Shown: positions 9,740 to 21,754, counted from the stretch's first letter. The stretch is DNA of 37,916 bases from Saccoglossus kowalevskii (GCF_000003605.2 NW_003148772.1:361139-399054); one strand, 5' to 3'. The notes: generated by a model from the letters alone, not told the origin. Program-made: numbers and translations.

Positions 9740-10987
9740 ATTTCAAAAACAAATATATATAGGGTATATAACAATTAACCATGCCACCCCAGAACACCAC
9801 ATGCCTTGATAATAACAGGTGACACATACAATGTCATAATGAAAACCAAGCTGTGGGTCCATACTTCTTTTCATGTCAGTCTTTAGTGTTTGTAGTGCTA
9901 TTTTAGCCATTTCTGATGTATTTTTTGTCATTAAAATTCTTATTTTCAGATAAAATAATAGTTATCAACACAGAAGTGCTATGGTTCCTCCCATAGACTT
10001 GTATAACACAAGCCAAAAGGCATCGCAAATAAAAATGTAATGAGAGTAAATGTATCAGAAATCACTAAAATACCATCACAAATACAAATACCAACACAAG
10101 AAGAGCTATGACCCACAGCTCATGAAAGCCATGTGAAATCGCCACAAAAAAAAATATATGACATTTCTTTTTACAAATTTTAAATAATTTTGATCATGAC
10201 ATACTGTAGCCAATAGAATATTTTTCCATTTCGTCCAAAATTATAGAAAATTACCCAAATGCTCATACCCTAATATTGACAGCTGACGTATGTCGTGACA
10301 GCCATGTGCCATCCTGCATATACTATTTCATTCATTACACACAGATGAGTTGTCACGGTATATTTAGCATCTAATATTCTTCATGCAGTGACATGCAAAC
10401 TAATAAAATGCATGAATTTCTTTCTACTTGGGGATTGTCATCAATTTTAATTCTTTGAGCGCCATCATTTTTCTCTCTTTCTCTTTTGGTACGTCACTTT
10501 GTTGATTGGACGTACTTCTCTATAATTTTTCGGATAATTTTAAACAAAATGGGCAAATTTTTCGATTGGCTATATGTTTTGATCAAAATTTAGGGGAACA
10601 AATTGTAAAAAACGTAATAAATTCTATTTTATGACAAAAGTTGACTTTGACATTACACTGACAGTCACAAATATGCTAAGCAGCAAATGTTGATATTTTT
10701 AACAAAGATAAATTTACACATTTTTTCTTTTTGTATTTTTATCGTTATATTTGTTGTATTTTTCAAAACTGTCATTATCAGATATTATAATTTTACGCAG
10801 CTGAGTTTTTTTAATTCTTTTTTTATTTATTTATTCATTTGGAAATGAAATGCAATTTAAAAAAGGAAGAATAATGAACCTGAACTGGAAACAATAAAAT
10901 AATTGTTTTGATTAATCTGTCATCACTTTTTCATTCCAACACTTTATTGAAATATTTTGCACCTTTTTATGTATTTGTTTTCATGGT
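9740..10987. other. Intergenic CCNH-RAMAC, nothing assigned
   Basis: AT-rich DNA without recognised genes or complete repeats. A minus-strand frame at 9743-9931 looks protein-like but lacks splice or family support. Confidence 0.5.
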
Positions 10988-11187
10988 TACTGTAAAATAC
11001 TTCATTTTTGCTTGGAATTAATATTTGCTATTTTTGCTAAAGGTACAATTCAGTGAAAATAAAATCCAGTGAATATACCTTTTTTATTCAACTCGTCAAA
11101 AGTCAGTGAAAATAAATTCAATACAAAACACCAAAAAAGTCTTTTCAACGAAAATTAATTCCCGCTAAAATAAAGTATTTTACAGTA
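10988..11187. mobile_element. MITE family 1 copy
   Basis: Starts TACTGTAAAATACTTCATTT and ends AATAAAGTATTTTACAGTA, with the usual inverted arms; about 200 bp, 670 bp upstream of the RAMAC ATG. Confidence 0.85.
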
Positions 11188-11575
11188 TTGGAAATTTTGT
11201 TGGTGAGTACCCAGTACAGATAAAATAAAGACAGCTGATATTTTAAAGTTAATTTATTTTAACTGATTTTCAAGAGTTGTATGTATAGAAAAAAAATGTG
11301 TTTTACAGTAAAGACACCCCCCCCCCCCGACATATGACGATGTGGCTGTCATTGTGCAACGATTACCAAACAGTCTGTACCCTGAATACTGCTTTCGACT
11401 TCACAGATTTAAACTGATGGATAAGAAGAATTTCATAAATGATAAAAACGCACACAAATTAGGAACTCTGAGTTGGTGTTGAGTGTGACAATGTTTTGAA
11501 ATAGAACGTAAGTGACAACTCACCATTTGCCGGAACGCGTGAACAACACAAGTTCGACTTGGTCGAGGTCATCGA

Positions 11576-11584
11576 GCATGCGCA
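11576..11584. promoter_or_regulatory. NRF1-like GCATGCGCA in the RAMAC upstream region
   Basis: GAGCATGCGCATTACG lies 270 bp upstream of the ATG in a locally CpG-containing stretch (11510-11850). NRF1 sites (GCGCATGCGC type) are common in animal housekeeping promoters. This is one near-match only, so it is tentative. Confidence 0.3.
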
Positions 11585-11853
11585 TTACGAGCATTGTGGT
11601 GACTGATGGGAAAAGTCCAGCGTTATGTGTGCGTAGTTGTGCTGGTCCTGCATTTTATCGCAACAAAAAGCGAAACTACTGCAATTTTTCAAAAGCATTC
11701 AACTTTTTGGTCGGACAGGCGTAGTGTGGGTGTTATCTATTCTGCATTTAGCGCTCAAGATACTATCGACAGGCTAGATAATCTACATCAAGTTAATTTT
11801 CGTTTCTACGAATTAAACTCGTCGCGCCCCACGTTTTACTCTACGCAAACAAG

Positions 11854-12116
11854 ATGGCCGAATCCGCCAGCCCAGAAAAGCGACGAGAACGGGAACGTAG
11901 CTACAGTAGCGATTCATCGGACGACTATGTCTCGAAGGCCAGCAAAAGAAACGCAGTGATTGTAGAACACTTCAATGAACTATTTCTGGATCGATTCACC
12001 GAGACTGATAAGCAATACCAAGAATATGTTAAAAGAGGATCGGAGGCTCCTCCCATTCTTCAAGAATACGAGAAACCACGCCGTCTTTACTACACCCCGT
12101 TCAGCCGAAATTTCAG
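11854..12116 (+). CDS. RAMAC: RAMAC coding exon 1
   Basis: 263 nt, residues 1-87 plus two bases. The donor is TTTCAG|GTTTGT. It contains a Ser/Glu/Arg-rich N-terminus (KRRERERSYSSDSSDD) and the RNMT-activation core (residues 39-72). Read past the donor, the frame closes at 12139-12141. Confidence 0.92.
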
Positions 12117-15100
12117 GTTTGTATACGAAAGATTTCTGTGATTTAACATTTTAAACTTTCTATTCGGATGCAAAAGCGACCGCCTTTGTTTTTACACATC
12201 GAGATCCAGCGATAGAATTTTATGGAATTTTATATATTTTTTTTTTTGTTGAATTTGGGGTGTACTTTTTTCGCTTTCGCATTTTTTTTTCATTTTAACA
12301 TTGTCGAATTTTGCCTATTTTTTTACCTTCCATTCCTGTAATAATTGCAGGTACATTTTCCATGGATTGTGATTTGGTGGCAAATAATGATTAACAACTG
12401 AGGTCTGGTCAACAATTTTTGGTCTGTTCATATTTTGTTAAAATATTGGAAAAAAAAGTATTATGCTTGATGAAACAAAATATAGAAATGATAACTCCGC
12501 TGTTACTAGATTTTGTTGAATAGCAAAACAGCTTTGATCATTTTTATGTTAGATTTGTATCACCTTGTGCAAAACATAATTTTAGTCGTGTTTCATTTCG
12601 CTAAATCCTCAGAATCACTTTTCACAAAATAAAACCCACATAATTTTTTCTCATTTTTTTGAAAATTTTGATCAAGAGCTATACCCAGTGGAAAATTGTA
12701 TCCTTTTGGTTCCAAATTAGTAAGGATAAATATAGAAAAAGTAACATTTTTGCAAAAAAACTAACATGTACAGTTGTTTTTCAAACACAACAAAAAGTTG
12801 CCAGATCACAATCTTCCATTTACCTGCCGCACCTGACTACCTCAATCATACTACACATCGCAATACAACTGTACGTTTGCAATGTATGTATGCACACATA
12901 TATGAATGTGGTTCAGATGTTCATAAAAATAAACAGCCCTAACAATATTGGTGAAAATATGGGCAAAAATTTAATTTAACTACTGCACATACACAATGTA
13001 CATGCTGCACCAAAAATAAATATATGTATTTAAATTGGAGATAAATTTTTCCTGTGTCTTTAACAGGCTTTCTCTATTTTGTCCCTTTGCGAATTCCATT
13101 AAATCCTAAAATTACAAATTTTCTAGCGGTGAAAATTAAACAGCTTACAGTATTCAAAGCATTTTTAATTTGTGAGTTTCTAATTTATGCAAGCAGTACA
13201 GTCCAAGCTTAACTTAACATTTAGTTATTTTTAAACTGGCTTGAAGCCAGCTTACATAGCGTTAAAAANNNNNNNNNNNNNNNNNNNNNNNNNNNNNNNN
13301 NNNNNNNNNNNNNNNNNNNNNNNNNNNNNNNNNNNNNNNNNNNNNNNNNNNNNNNNNNNNNNNNNNNNNNNNNNNNNNNNNNNNNNNNNNNNNNNNNNNN
13401 NNNNNNNNNNNNNNNNNNNNNNNNNNNNNNNNNNNNNNNNNNNNNNNNNNNNNNNNNNNNNNNNNNNNNNNNNNNNNNNNNNNNNNNNNNNGCAATTAGA
13501 TGGTGGTTGATATTGAAAACAAGACCTTAGCATAGATGTGATTTAAAGGGGCACCTTCCAGTTAAGATTAATTTTACAACAAATTTGCTTTCTGGATTAA
13601 AATAACAATGGATAACAAAAGATAGATTAACATTGTAAACAACATAAACAATAGTGTCCCATGATTCTTTGGTGCAATCCATGGGACTGAGCGGTTCCCC
13701 TTTAAATTCAGTTTCCAGTGAAACTATAAATTTTAAATATCCATTCGGATTTAATTTTGCTGGCATGCCACCAAGTTGTTATCCTCTATAGATTAATACC
13801 TAACACTATATTTATTCCACTATGCAAAGGTCATTTATGATTTACATCCGTACTGCTGTGTACAAAGCATTCAAAGTCTTAGCTGAGGTTTGGGGGATGT
13901 GACAAAGTGCTTCTGACTACATAAATAGATTAACAGAATGTCATTCACAGCATCCTCATGTTTTGAACTTACAATGTAGTCTAGTGAAAAATGTGTGAAA
14001 ATTGATAATTTGTTATAGTACTGTCAGTGCTTACCTTGTCATGTATTTGGTCTTGTTTACTAAACTTTTAGATAGATTTAAGCTGTTTTAGTTTGCTTCT
14101 AAAACCTTCATATTTTTAAATTGTGCAAAGTAAAATGTCTAAATATTCTCATATTCATAACAAATACTATAAAATACTAAGAATAAGTTGAAAATGTTTT
14201 CATGAAAAAGCAGAGTCAGCTTGGAAGTTATGTTATGCTTGGATTGTAGGGTGAACTAAGGAACATCTACAGAACAAAAAAAATACAGTTCTTTTTTCAA
14301 TTTTTTCTTCATCATTTTGATGCCACTAGAGGGCACACTTTATAAAAGAGATTAATTGCTAAAACCCCACTGGGCTTGATCTGTAGTTTCATTCAGACTG
14401 ACATACATCTAAATTGTGTTTTCTCCAAGAGTATTCTCAAGGGTTGTGGCTACTGAACAATGTTGATGAATTCCTTTGTTTTAATTTATTCTCTTGTTTC
14501 GAAAAAACTCCAGCATCATTTGTCTCAACGAAACCCCAGTATCATTTGTCTTAAAGAAACCCTAGCATCATTTGTCTCAACCAAACCCCCAGTATCATTT
14601 GTCTTAAAGAAACCCTAGCATCATGGCAACGATTCTTGGAAGCCTCTGAGGAGAACACTGAAAACTTACCACCACCTTCTGATTTTACAACATCTCTAAA
14701 TCACTCTACTGTGTATGATTGATATATCTGTGTGTAACAATGCAAACAAACCCCACACTACTCTCTCCATCTCCCATCATTCTCTCTCCATCTCCCATCA
14801 TTCTCTCTCCATCTCCCATCATTCTCTCTCCATCTCCCATCATTCTCTCTCCATCTCCCATCATTCTCTCTCCATCTCCCATCATTCTCTCTCCATCTCC
14901 CATCATTCTCTCTCCATCTCCCATCATTCTCTCTCAAATGCCGAACGTTATTAAATGCCAGTTGTTTTGTTCAGTCTTTCCCTCAGAAAGTCTCGTCATC
15001 ACTAAAAACTATTTATACATATATCCCAATGAGGGCGGTACTGAAGCGATATCATACAAGGAAAAGACGTCCCTTACATATCTTACTATATGTATGTTGG

Positions 15101-17455
15101 CTATTATACAACGGCACCAAAATTTATATATGTAAGCTCAGATGACTCAAGATTACCAGACTTCTATCTAGATCACATGGACTCAAATATCTGATTTATA
15201 TCTGAAGTTTATTATCCTTTCTATGCCTTGTGGCCGTATTACAACGTATAGTTTATATAAGCGTGGTTAATGTGACTTCCTGCGAATATAGTATACATAT
15301 ATATATATCATAAATGGCGTGTTTATTTGAGCTATGAGTTTTATCATATCATGTGTCCAGCCTCAGTTACAATTTACTAGTCGTCAAAAGTCAGTAAGTA
15401 TAATTCCACGACCCGAACATTGACCCTGTTTATTCCAACATTTCTGCACTTTTTTTCCATTTGTTTCTAATGTACATTTTGGAGATTTTTGTTATTAACA
15501 ATTGGGTGTGTCACTGGGTACATGTATGTAACAGCTTACCCTCAGGGAGCCCTGTGTTTGCAGCGTCTGTTACTGCACCTGTATGCTCTGCATGATATTG
15601 TCTTCGTTCATGTACGTTACAGATGTCTGTACTTCGTCCCATTCGGTCCATGTCGGTATATGTGCTATTGAAAATGCGTTGATCTGATTGTAGTTTTTGT
15701 TCTAGCTGAAGTATAACCACTTCATCTTACTGCCTTGGTTTACTGAAAGTGACCCCAGTGTTTTGGCAGCATTTTTACATATTCTGGGTTTGAATTAAAA
15801 TTAGGAGAGAAATCATTTTCAAGGCAAAATATTTTTATATTCTTTGGTCTTATTGAAAGTGTAGTAAACATTTAAGTACATTATGGCAGTCATATGGCTA
15901 GGTAAATTTTGAGTCAAAGTTTGCAAACTGCATTAACTTTTGCTGGGTTTTAATTTCGCTAATAAGTAAAATCTTAGTGCACAAGAGCATGTAAAATAAT
16001 TTGTTTTGATGACAAATTCATGAATTTGATTTTATGCTGAGAAATATCAGTGGAAATTAATGCTTTTTGATGAGGTATTGGAAATTTAATTTTTTGAAAT
16101 TCCTTTGTTTAGTAGACATTTTAATCTTCTTAAACTGTTTTAATTTTGCCCACGTTTGATGTATTCAAAAACTGCAAAAGTTTAATTTGGAAAGTTCTGC
16201 AACATTTTGCCTCTTGAATGAATGCCCTCAATTATAAAAGTATATCTACAGACATTACTCTCCAGGTACACAAGTATAACCTTATATTATTCTCTGGAGT
16301 TCAGAATATCTAGGAATTATTACATGGTATTAAGGGATGGATCATTGTGTCGGTAGGGGTGCATGGAATAAGAAAATGACGTTCTGTTATGAGTAGACTA
16401 GAATAGATGCATTATTCCTCTCAATTATACAACAGTCCACTAATGCCTAGGTACAATGCTCGTAATATCTTATGTGGCATTGTGCTAGCTATAAGCCTAG
16501 GTACAATGCTCGTAATATCTTATGTGGCGTTGTGCTAGCTATATGCCTAGGTACAATGCTCGTAATATCTTATGTGGCATTGTGCTAGCTATATGCCTAG
16601 GTACAATGCTCGTAATATCTTACGTGGCATTGTGCTAGCTATATGCCTAGGTACAATGCTCGTAATATCTTATGTGGCATTGTGCTAGCTATATGCCTAG
16701 GTACAATGCTCGTAATATCTTATGTGGCATTGTGCTAGCTATATGCCTAGGTACAATGCTAGTAAATATCTTATGTGGCGTTGTGCTAGCTATATGCCTA
16801 GGTACAATGCTCGTAATATCTTGTTACCCAGTCAGATTATGCAAACGTTGTACAGTAAGAAGTTTGTCTGAACCCAGAACAAACAAAAAAAAATTACCAT
16901 TTGGTCATATCTCAATTGTGACAGTCGCATTTGCCTTAACAGACTACAGTAACATACATTTTGGATAACTGAGACTTGTAACACCTACAGAAATAATGGT
17001 TCATTCCTTAAATAAAACTTGGGTATCTTGGAATAGGATAAAAAAAAATTGGGGCATCCCTTGAAATACGATCTTCACAATGTAGGATTTTAGTTCATCC
17101 CTTAAATAAGATTTATTTGTTAAGGAATATTTCAGTATGTTTGATGTTTTTCTTTTTCATGTTATTGATTTGTTTCGTTTGACACTTTTCCCATATTTTT
17201 AGGGATCAACGCTTTGGTGGAGGTGGGAGACGTTTTGATGACAGATATCGTGGTTACGGAGGTGGTGGTGGCGGTCGTTATTATGGAAACCGTAGTAATT
17301 ATGACCGAGGGTACCAGCGACGCGACAGCAGAGATCACTACTCAGATAGGAAGTACAGTAGTAGCAGTAGACGAAGCCGAGAACGGCGATACAGCCGCTC
17401 ATACAGCAGATCTAGATCTAGGTCTCGTTCACGATCACCTTATTATCGCAAATAG
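11854..17455 (+). CDS. RAMAC: RNMT-activating mini-protein (RAM/RAMAC-like), 2 coding exons, 171 aa
   Basis: RAM is the activating subunit of the nuclear mRNA cap guanine-N7 methyltransferase RNMT; it binds RNMT and recruits RNA. Exons 11854-12116 and 17203-17455 join with matching phase (split codon AG|G, R88) to give 171 residues and a TAG. Residues 39-72 read HFNELFLDRFTETDKQYQEY then VKRGSEAPPILQEY, clearly the RNMT-binding core (the human motif has F..MF..RFTE.DKEYQEYLKRP.E.PPI). Exon 2 encodes a Gly/Arg-rich RNA-binding-like segment (RFGGGGRRFDDRYRGYGGGG) as expected. Oddities are a Ser/Arg-rich N-terminal extension of about 38 residues and a C-terminal RS-repeat tail ending SPYYRK; human RAM is only about 118 aa and lacks both. 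Start: ACAAGATGG, a strong Kozak context. The intron is 5086 nt and includes the assembly gap, so a skipped internal exon cannot be fully excluded. Confidence 0.92.
12117..13268. other. RAMAC intron, 5' part, nothing assigned
   Basis: AT-rich intron sequence with many T runs. No exon-like segment, complete repeat or RNA gene was recognised. Confidence 0.5.
13269..13491. other. Assembly gap (223 N)
   Basis: A run of N inside the RAMAC intron. Apparent open frames over it are artefacts. Confidence 1.
13543..13705 (+). mobile_element. MITE family 5 copy A (163 bp, TTAA-flanked)
   Basis: Begins TTAAAGGGGCACCTTCCAG and ends GAGCGGTTCCCCTTTAA. The second copy, at 30840-31002, is exactly 163 bp in the opposite orientation and differs at about 3 positions. 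Short imperfect TIRs (AGGGG[C/A]ACC) and TTAA on both sides fit a piggyBac-type non-autonomous element. Confidence 0.9.
13706..14505. other. RAMAC intron, middle part, nothing assigned
   Basis: No supported feature. Composition is AT-rich and without obvious tandem structure. Confidence 0.5.
14506..14627. repeat. Tandem repeat of about 30/60 bp (CATCATTTGTCTYAA)
   Basis: Alternating half-units AGCATCATTTGTCTCAACGA and AGTATCATTTGTCTTAAAGA, each followed by AACCC. The alternation gives a 60-bp dimeric period, about 4 half-units. Confidence 0.85.
14757..14934. repeat. 21-bp minisatellite, 8 units
   Basis: Unit CTCTCTCCATCTCCCATCATT repeated with almost no variation (about 8.4 copies) in the RAMAC intron. 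Because 21 is a multiple of 3, frames through it are open on both strands (ISHHSLS or GERMMGD repeats), but they are not supported as genes. Confidence 0.97.
14935..16436. other. RAMAC intron, 3' part
   Basis: Mostly unassigned. A partial MITE family 2 copy is seen at about 15924-16005 (TTTGCTGGGTTTTAATTTCG then CTAATAAGTAAAAT). A short AT microsatellite lies at 15293-15308. Confidence 0.5.
16443..16822. repeat. 50-bp minisatellite, about 7.6 units
   Basis: Unit ATGCCTAGGTACAATGCTCG, then TAATATCTTATGTGGCATTG and TGCTAGCTAT. Copies are nearly identical (cat/cgt, tat/tac and one extra base). RAMAC intron, 380 bp upstream of the exon 2 acceptor. Confidence 0.97.
17203..17455 (+). CDS. RAMAC: RAMAC coding exon 2 (RGG and RS tail)
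   Basis: 253 nt. The acceptor CCCATATTTTTAG|GGATCAA follows a T-rich tract. It encodes residues 88 (split) to 171: GGGG-RR and Y/R/G-rich sequence, then YSDRKYSSSSRRSRERRY and repeated RS dipeptides to the stop at 17453-17455. Confidence 0.9.
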
Positions 17456-17496
17456 TTTTAAGATGTGTTTGGGTTGTCATATCATTTTGAACAGTG

Positions 17497-17693
17497 TTAG
17501 CCATTTCACCACAAGGTCTTTTCGCCCAAATTTGTCTGCACTTTTTTCTCATGTTCTTCAATATTTCTGGAAATGAACCCTAATTTTGGAACTGGCAAAC
17601 TTAGTAAATTTTCATTTTTTTTGTTTCAATCTTCTAAAAGAAAGTGCAGACTATGAACAGGACTATTTTATGAAACTGGTGGTGAAAAATATT
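17497..17693. mobile_element. MITE family 3 copy in the RAMAC 3' UTR
   Basis: Starts TTAGCCATTTCACCACAAGG (edge mutated from TTAA) and ends near CTGGTGGTGAAAAATATTTC. It lies 41 nt past the RAMAC stop codon, so it is almost certainly transcribed and able to fold. Confidence 0.8.
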
Positions 17694-19215
17694 TCACGTC
17701 ATAATTTCATTTGACCTATGTAATTTACTTTCAATTGGAATTGCATGCGATCTTCACTTGAACTTGATCCAAACTTTTTAAGGTTGCCCAGTTTCCTGAA
17801 CATTGTAGTTTTGAAGTGGATATTCAATAGTTTTTGTGTAAGAACACGTTCTAGCATAAGCGTCAATCAAATCACGGCAACTGCCTATATCTTCACTAAT
17901 AGCTTCCCCCACACCTCTTTCTTTTTTTTCAAATTTCCAGAGCGCTGCATTACCTTGAGTTTTCAATTGAGTGTGTCACGCTTAACTTTGTTCTTCATGT
18001 ATGAACTCTGTAATCCACATACAATATCATGTTAATCTCAAAAAATGAGGTTCGTATCCCCGATTTTGTTTTCACATTACCTGTTCTAAACTCAGTAAAA
18101 TGTGTAAATTATTATATTCATTTTGTAAATTGTCTATTGTTCATCTGAAATTACTGCCCACTTCTTTTTACAATCTTTGGCGCCTTTCAAATTTTACTCA
18201 GTTATGGTAGTCTAATGCTCTATAAAAGGCACGCTTGTTTACAAGCATACAGTGACTGCTTTAGAAAAAAGGGCGCTTGAAGATAATGTCGTATTTGCTC
18301 CAATAAGGTAGCAGGGTGGTATTCCTGTTAGAAAAATGTTGATGATAATGACCAAAATCTAAGAGTTTACCAATGAGTAAACAGAAATTTGTACACTTGT
18401 TATAGAAGGAGAAAACATGCATTTTTTGTGGGGGGGGGGGGGGGGTAACAAAATATATATGACAGTACATACTGTTTTATTTTATTTTGACTATCCTGCT
18501 ACCTTAAAAAAGCACTTATAAGTGTAATGGATTTATTTTGTACTTGTGTGGTGCTATGAAATATACAATTATACAATTCCTTGTGGCCAAATCTAAATGG
18601 AATTCACAATGAGCGAATTGTGAGCGGTTTGTGGAAGCCCAGCTTTTTGAGTTGATCCAAAGCGAAATACAAGACTGTACTTGATTGGCTTCCCATCCCT
18701 AACAGTCAGACCAATAAGAGAGCAGCTTGTTGACAGGCTTTTTCAATGTATCAATTTTTGCTTTGTATACATGCTTTGACCATCGTACAGCTTTTTGCCA
18801 GTGTGCATTTCTTTCCACTCATTGAACTCGCTGCTGTATCAAGTACAATATTCTATAGTATGGTTTAAAATTTAAGAAGACTCTTACGAAAGCATCCAGG
18901 TGCTGCTGTCAAATTTGTATAATGGTTGCAACCACAAGGTATACATGTATTACGAGGAAATGTCTTTGTTGACTTCATAGTGAAACTTTTTCTTTTGTTT
19001 ACAATAACTCAAAACAGATTTAGGTACATGTTTGGAAACGTTCAGCAGGTCGGAATATCCATCAAATCTTCTAAAATTGTATCATTTAAACTTTGACTGC
19101 AAAATATTTGGGTTTTGTATTTAGAAATAAAGTTTTTATACAGAATTTATATTTTCTGCTGCTTTTATGTTGATTTTAACGAAGTCTGTCAACCACAGCA
19201 CATCCACAAAATTAA
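17694..19215. other. RAMAC 3' UTR or downstream flank
   Basis: No gene recognised. A G homopolymer run of 16-17 nt lies at about 18429-18445. An AATAAA at 19126-19131 is the first good polyadenylation signal I see after the RAMAC stop, giving a possible 3' UTR of about 1.7 kb (weak inference). Confidence 0.4.
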
Positions 19216-19418
19216 TACTGTGGAATACTTTATTTTCGCTTGGAATTTATTTTTGCTGAAGGATTATTCCGTGAAAATAAAATCCAGCGAATATACTTTT
19301 TTTTCATATATTTCACATTAAACTCATCAAAAATCAGTAAAAATAAATTCCATATAAAACGCTTAAAATGCCTTTTCAGCGAAAATTTATTCTAGCGAAA
19401 ATAAAGTATTCCACAGTA
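19216..19418. mobile_element. MITE family 1 copy
   Basis: Starts TACTGTGGAATACTTTATTT and ends AATAAAGTATTCCACAGTA; 203 bp. Its terminal inverted repeats are among the best preserved in the window. Confidence 0.92.
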
Positions 19419-19845
19419 GTTAGACCTGAAGTCTCCCCCCCCCCCATTAAAATCGTTGACAAATTTTTTTACCTTTTGGATAAACTAGAGGCTTGGTCAT
19501 TTTGTCTGTGTTTCAGAATTAAAATAAGTGAGAGGTTTTTCAATTCTTACCAACAATTGTTGGGAGGAGCAACAGGCTGGTGCCGAGGATAAAGTTAGTA
19601 GCCAGTCGTGCAATGATATTCTTTATGTACTGCACATCTTCACAAGCTGTACAACCGAGAGCTGCAAAACCCGTATCCAGTCCATAAAGGTTTTGTCGTA
19701 CATCTTATAGGTGTAAATACAATTTTTACCTTTGCGTGACCATGAAAACACACTGCTCAATTTGGAACGAGTAATTTCGTATTGATTGATAAAAGTTGGC
19801 GTGATTATTGCCCTAATGTGCATTTCCATAGCATGAGGCAGGGCA

Positions 19846-20172
19846 ATCCTCGGGGGCGGACATCCGGGCATTTTCCACCGCCTGGCAACCCTCGCGGTAA
19901 AAACAAAGACCAAAAACTCGCAGAAAACGGTACTTTGCGATGGTTGTTGACATTCCCCTGAACAGTGTAACAAGATTAGCCCTACGTGTGTAACATGTAT
20001 GAATTTGGTTGTTCAGAATTACTTCAAAGTTGAGTTTGTTGTGTTTTCTCGAGTTTTCACCGGCTCCACGGCGTTCCACAGCAGCGCGCACAAAGCCCAT
20101 AGAAATACGTGGTACAGTGGTGCGCGTCTTAGCAACGTAGAACGTCTGTGACGTAGCTCCGCCCCCGAGGAT
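19846..20172. mobile_element. GC-rich inverted-repeat element (family 7), 327 bp
   Basis: Ends are exact 15-bp inverted repeats: ATCCTCGGGGGCGGA at 19846-19860 and its complement at 20158-20172. The right 181 bp recur at 28901-29080 in the same orientation at high identity. It is much richer in GC and CpG than its surroundings. No clear target duplication. Confidence 0.75.
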
Positions 20173-21551
20173 ACCAGGTGTTTGATAATCACTAAAATTG
20201 ACCTCCAAGATATCTATTCACCACAAAGCCAGTAAAATCAAATAGGTTTGAAACTCTGTGATATAATGGAGATTTTAATTCATTGGCTTTTAATTTTGAC
20301 ATTCTAAATCTACGTGAACATGTAAAACGATAGAATTTGTTGTTTCTTTGCCAAAATCGTCGACCGGTCGAAACATCACAATAGTGAAATTAAAGTGAAA
20401 ACTCTTTGTAGATTGTATTTATTTGGATTTTGTTTGTGCTAGACTGAGTTGTATATCAAGCCTGCAAGTGAACGTAATCCAACAATGCCATGCATGCTAG
20501 AAAACCTGCAACTGTTGTGCTACTTGCATTTACTGATTTTTGTCTCTGTTTCTGCAACACAATTGATTTGTAATTGGGAAAACGAGAATTTTAAAAATAT
20601 ATTTTGAATTGTGCATCTGCAAGCAGATGAATGCTGTATTCTGACAGTGGGGGCGCACTATCTGATCCAATTAGTGCCTTGGTCAGTTGTAACACGACCC
20701 TCGTATAGCTTATGCAAACAAATGTACTCTGGCTAAGAAATGAACAAAATCAAGAATTTATTGAAGTGATATTCACAAATTTAGAGCTGCAATGTAGACA
20801 AAAACACATTTTTTTAATATTGCTGACCAGATCGGATTATGATTTTCGTATCATAAACTAAAAATGGTGCATTTGCAGAAGACAGTAATCGTTAGATGAA
20901 ATACCAAAACCTCATACCAAGATAACCAGTGCATATGCATTTTCTTGTACAATTACTTGAATGCATGTTACAAGAAAAGTATTTTCAGTTCATATGAAGT
21001 CCAATGTATCTAACAAATTGCAGGTTTTGGTCCATATTGCAGCTTTAACATGTACAAAATTATGCCGGGGAAAAAAAAAAAACATTTTGTTGCCAAGTGT
21101 ATTGAGTAATTCTTGGGCTAAGGTACTCTTCAAAATTTACATTGATCAACTACAAATTGTTAAGATTTGACACGATTATTAAATTTATCAGTCATTTTCG
21201 TACAACTAGCTACAGACAATGTGGCCGATTTGATGACATGGTCTGTCAAAAATACCACAAAATAGACACTGGCTACAAAATGAACTTCGGAGGTCAATCT
21301 TAAATTTGAACTTTTATGAAATGGTTCATAAAGCTTTAATGAAGGCTTGGGAGAAATAAAACGAGAATTCAACCTTGTTTTGAATAACTACAAACAGAAG
21401 CGGATTTGGAACAGAAGTGAATTTTTGTGAATCTGCACACGTCAGTACATTATTAAAAAGTATTAGCAAAGGATATTCAAACTCAATCGAATGGAAGTCA
21501 AAATGATTGCCAGTAAAAATTTGGGAATATACACTGGTGTTTCAAATCTCT
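20173..21551. other. Intergenic, mostly unassigned
   Basis: A degraded MITE family 2 copy at about 20262-20395 (CTACGTGAACATGTAAAACG, TTTGCCAAAATCG, ATAGTGAAATTAAAGTGAAA). No gene was recognised in the rest. Confidence 0.5.
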
Positions 21552-21754
21552 TACTGTGGAATACTTTATTTTCACTGGAATTAATTTTTGCTGAAAAGGC
21601 TTTTTGGGCGTTTTGTGTGAAATTTATTTTCACTGATTTTTGATGAGTTTAATGTGAAATATAGGAAAAAAAGTATATTCACTGGATTTTATTTTCACTG
21701 AAACATCCCTTCAGCGAAAATAAATTCCAAGCAAAAATAAAGTATTCTACAGTA
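21552..21754. mobile_element. MITE family 1 copy
   Basis: Starts TACTGTGGAATACTTTATTT and ends AATAAAGTATTCTACAGTA; 203 bp. Arms contain CTGATTTTTGATGAG and CAGCGAAAATAAATTCC as in the other copies. Confidence 0.92.

Noticed and set aside
9743-9931. 62-codon minus-strand frame starting MTKNTSEMAKIALQ
   Set aside because: Short, without splice or family support, and its tail is low-complexity.
11606-11959. 117-codon frame overlapping RAMAC exon 1
   Set aside because: It is in a different frame from the RAM core, which has clear family similarity and a strong start context.
13241-13533. Open frames across the N run
   Set aside because: Pure artefact of the assembly gap.
14706-15135. Repeat-encoded frames (SISHHSL and GERMMGD repeats)
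   Set aside because: They are only open because the minisatellite period is 21 bp; they lie in the RAMAC intron.
15511-15720. Minus-strand frames with a CAG|GTGCAG donor-like site in the RAMAC intron
   Set aside because: No convincing acceptor tract or recognisable family; kept out for lack of support.
16443-16822. Repeat unit resembles a bacterial sigma70-type promoter (GCTAGC…CCTAGGTACAATGCT)
   Set aside because: The similarity to commonly used constitutive bacterial promoters is short and lacks a TTGACA box at the right spacing; the context is a eukaryotic intron minisatellite.
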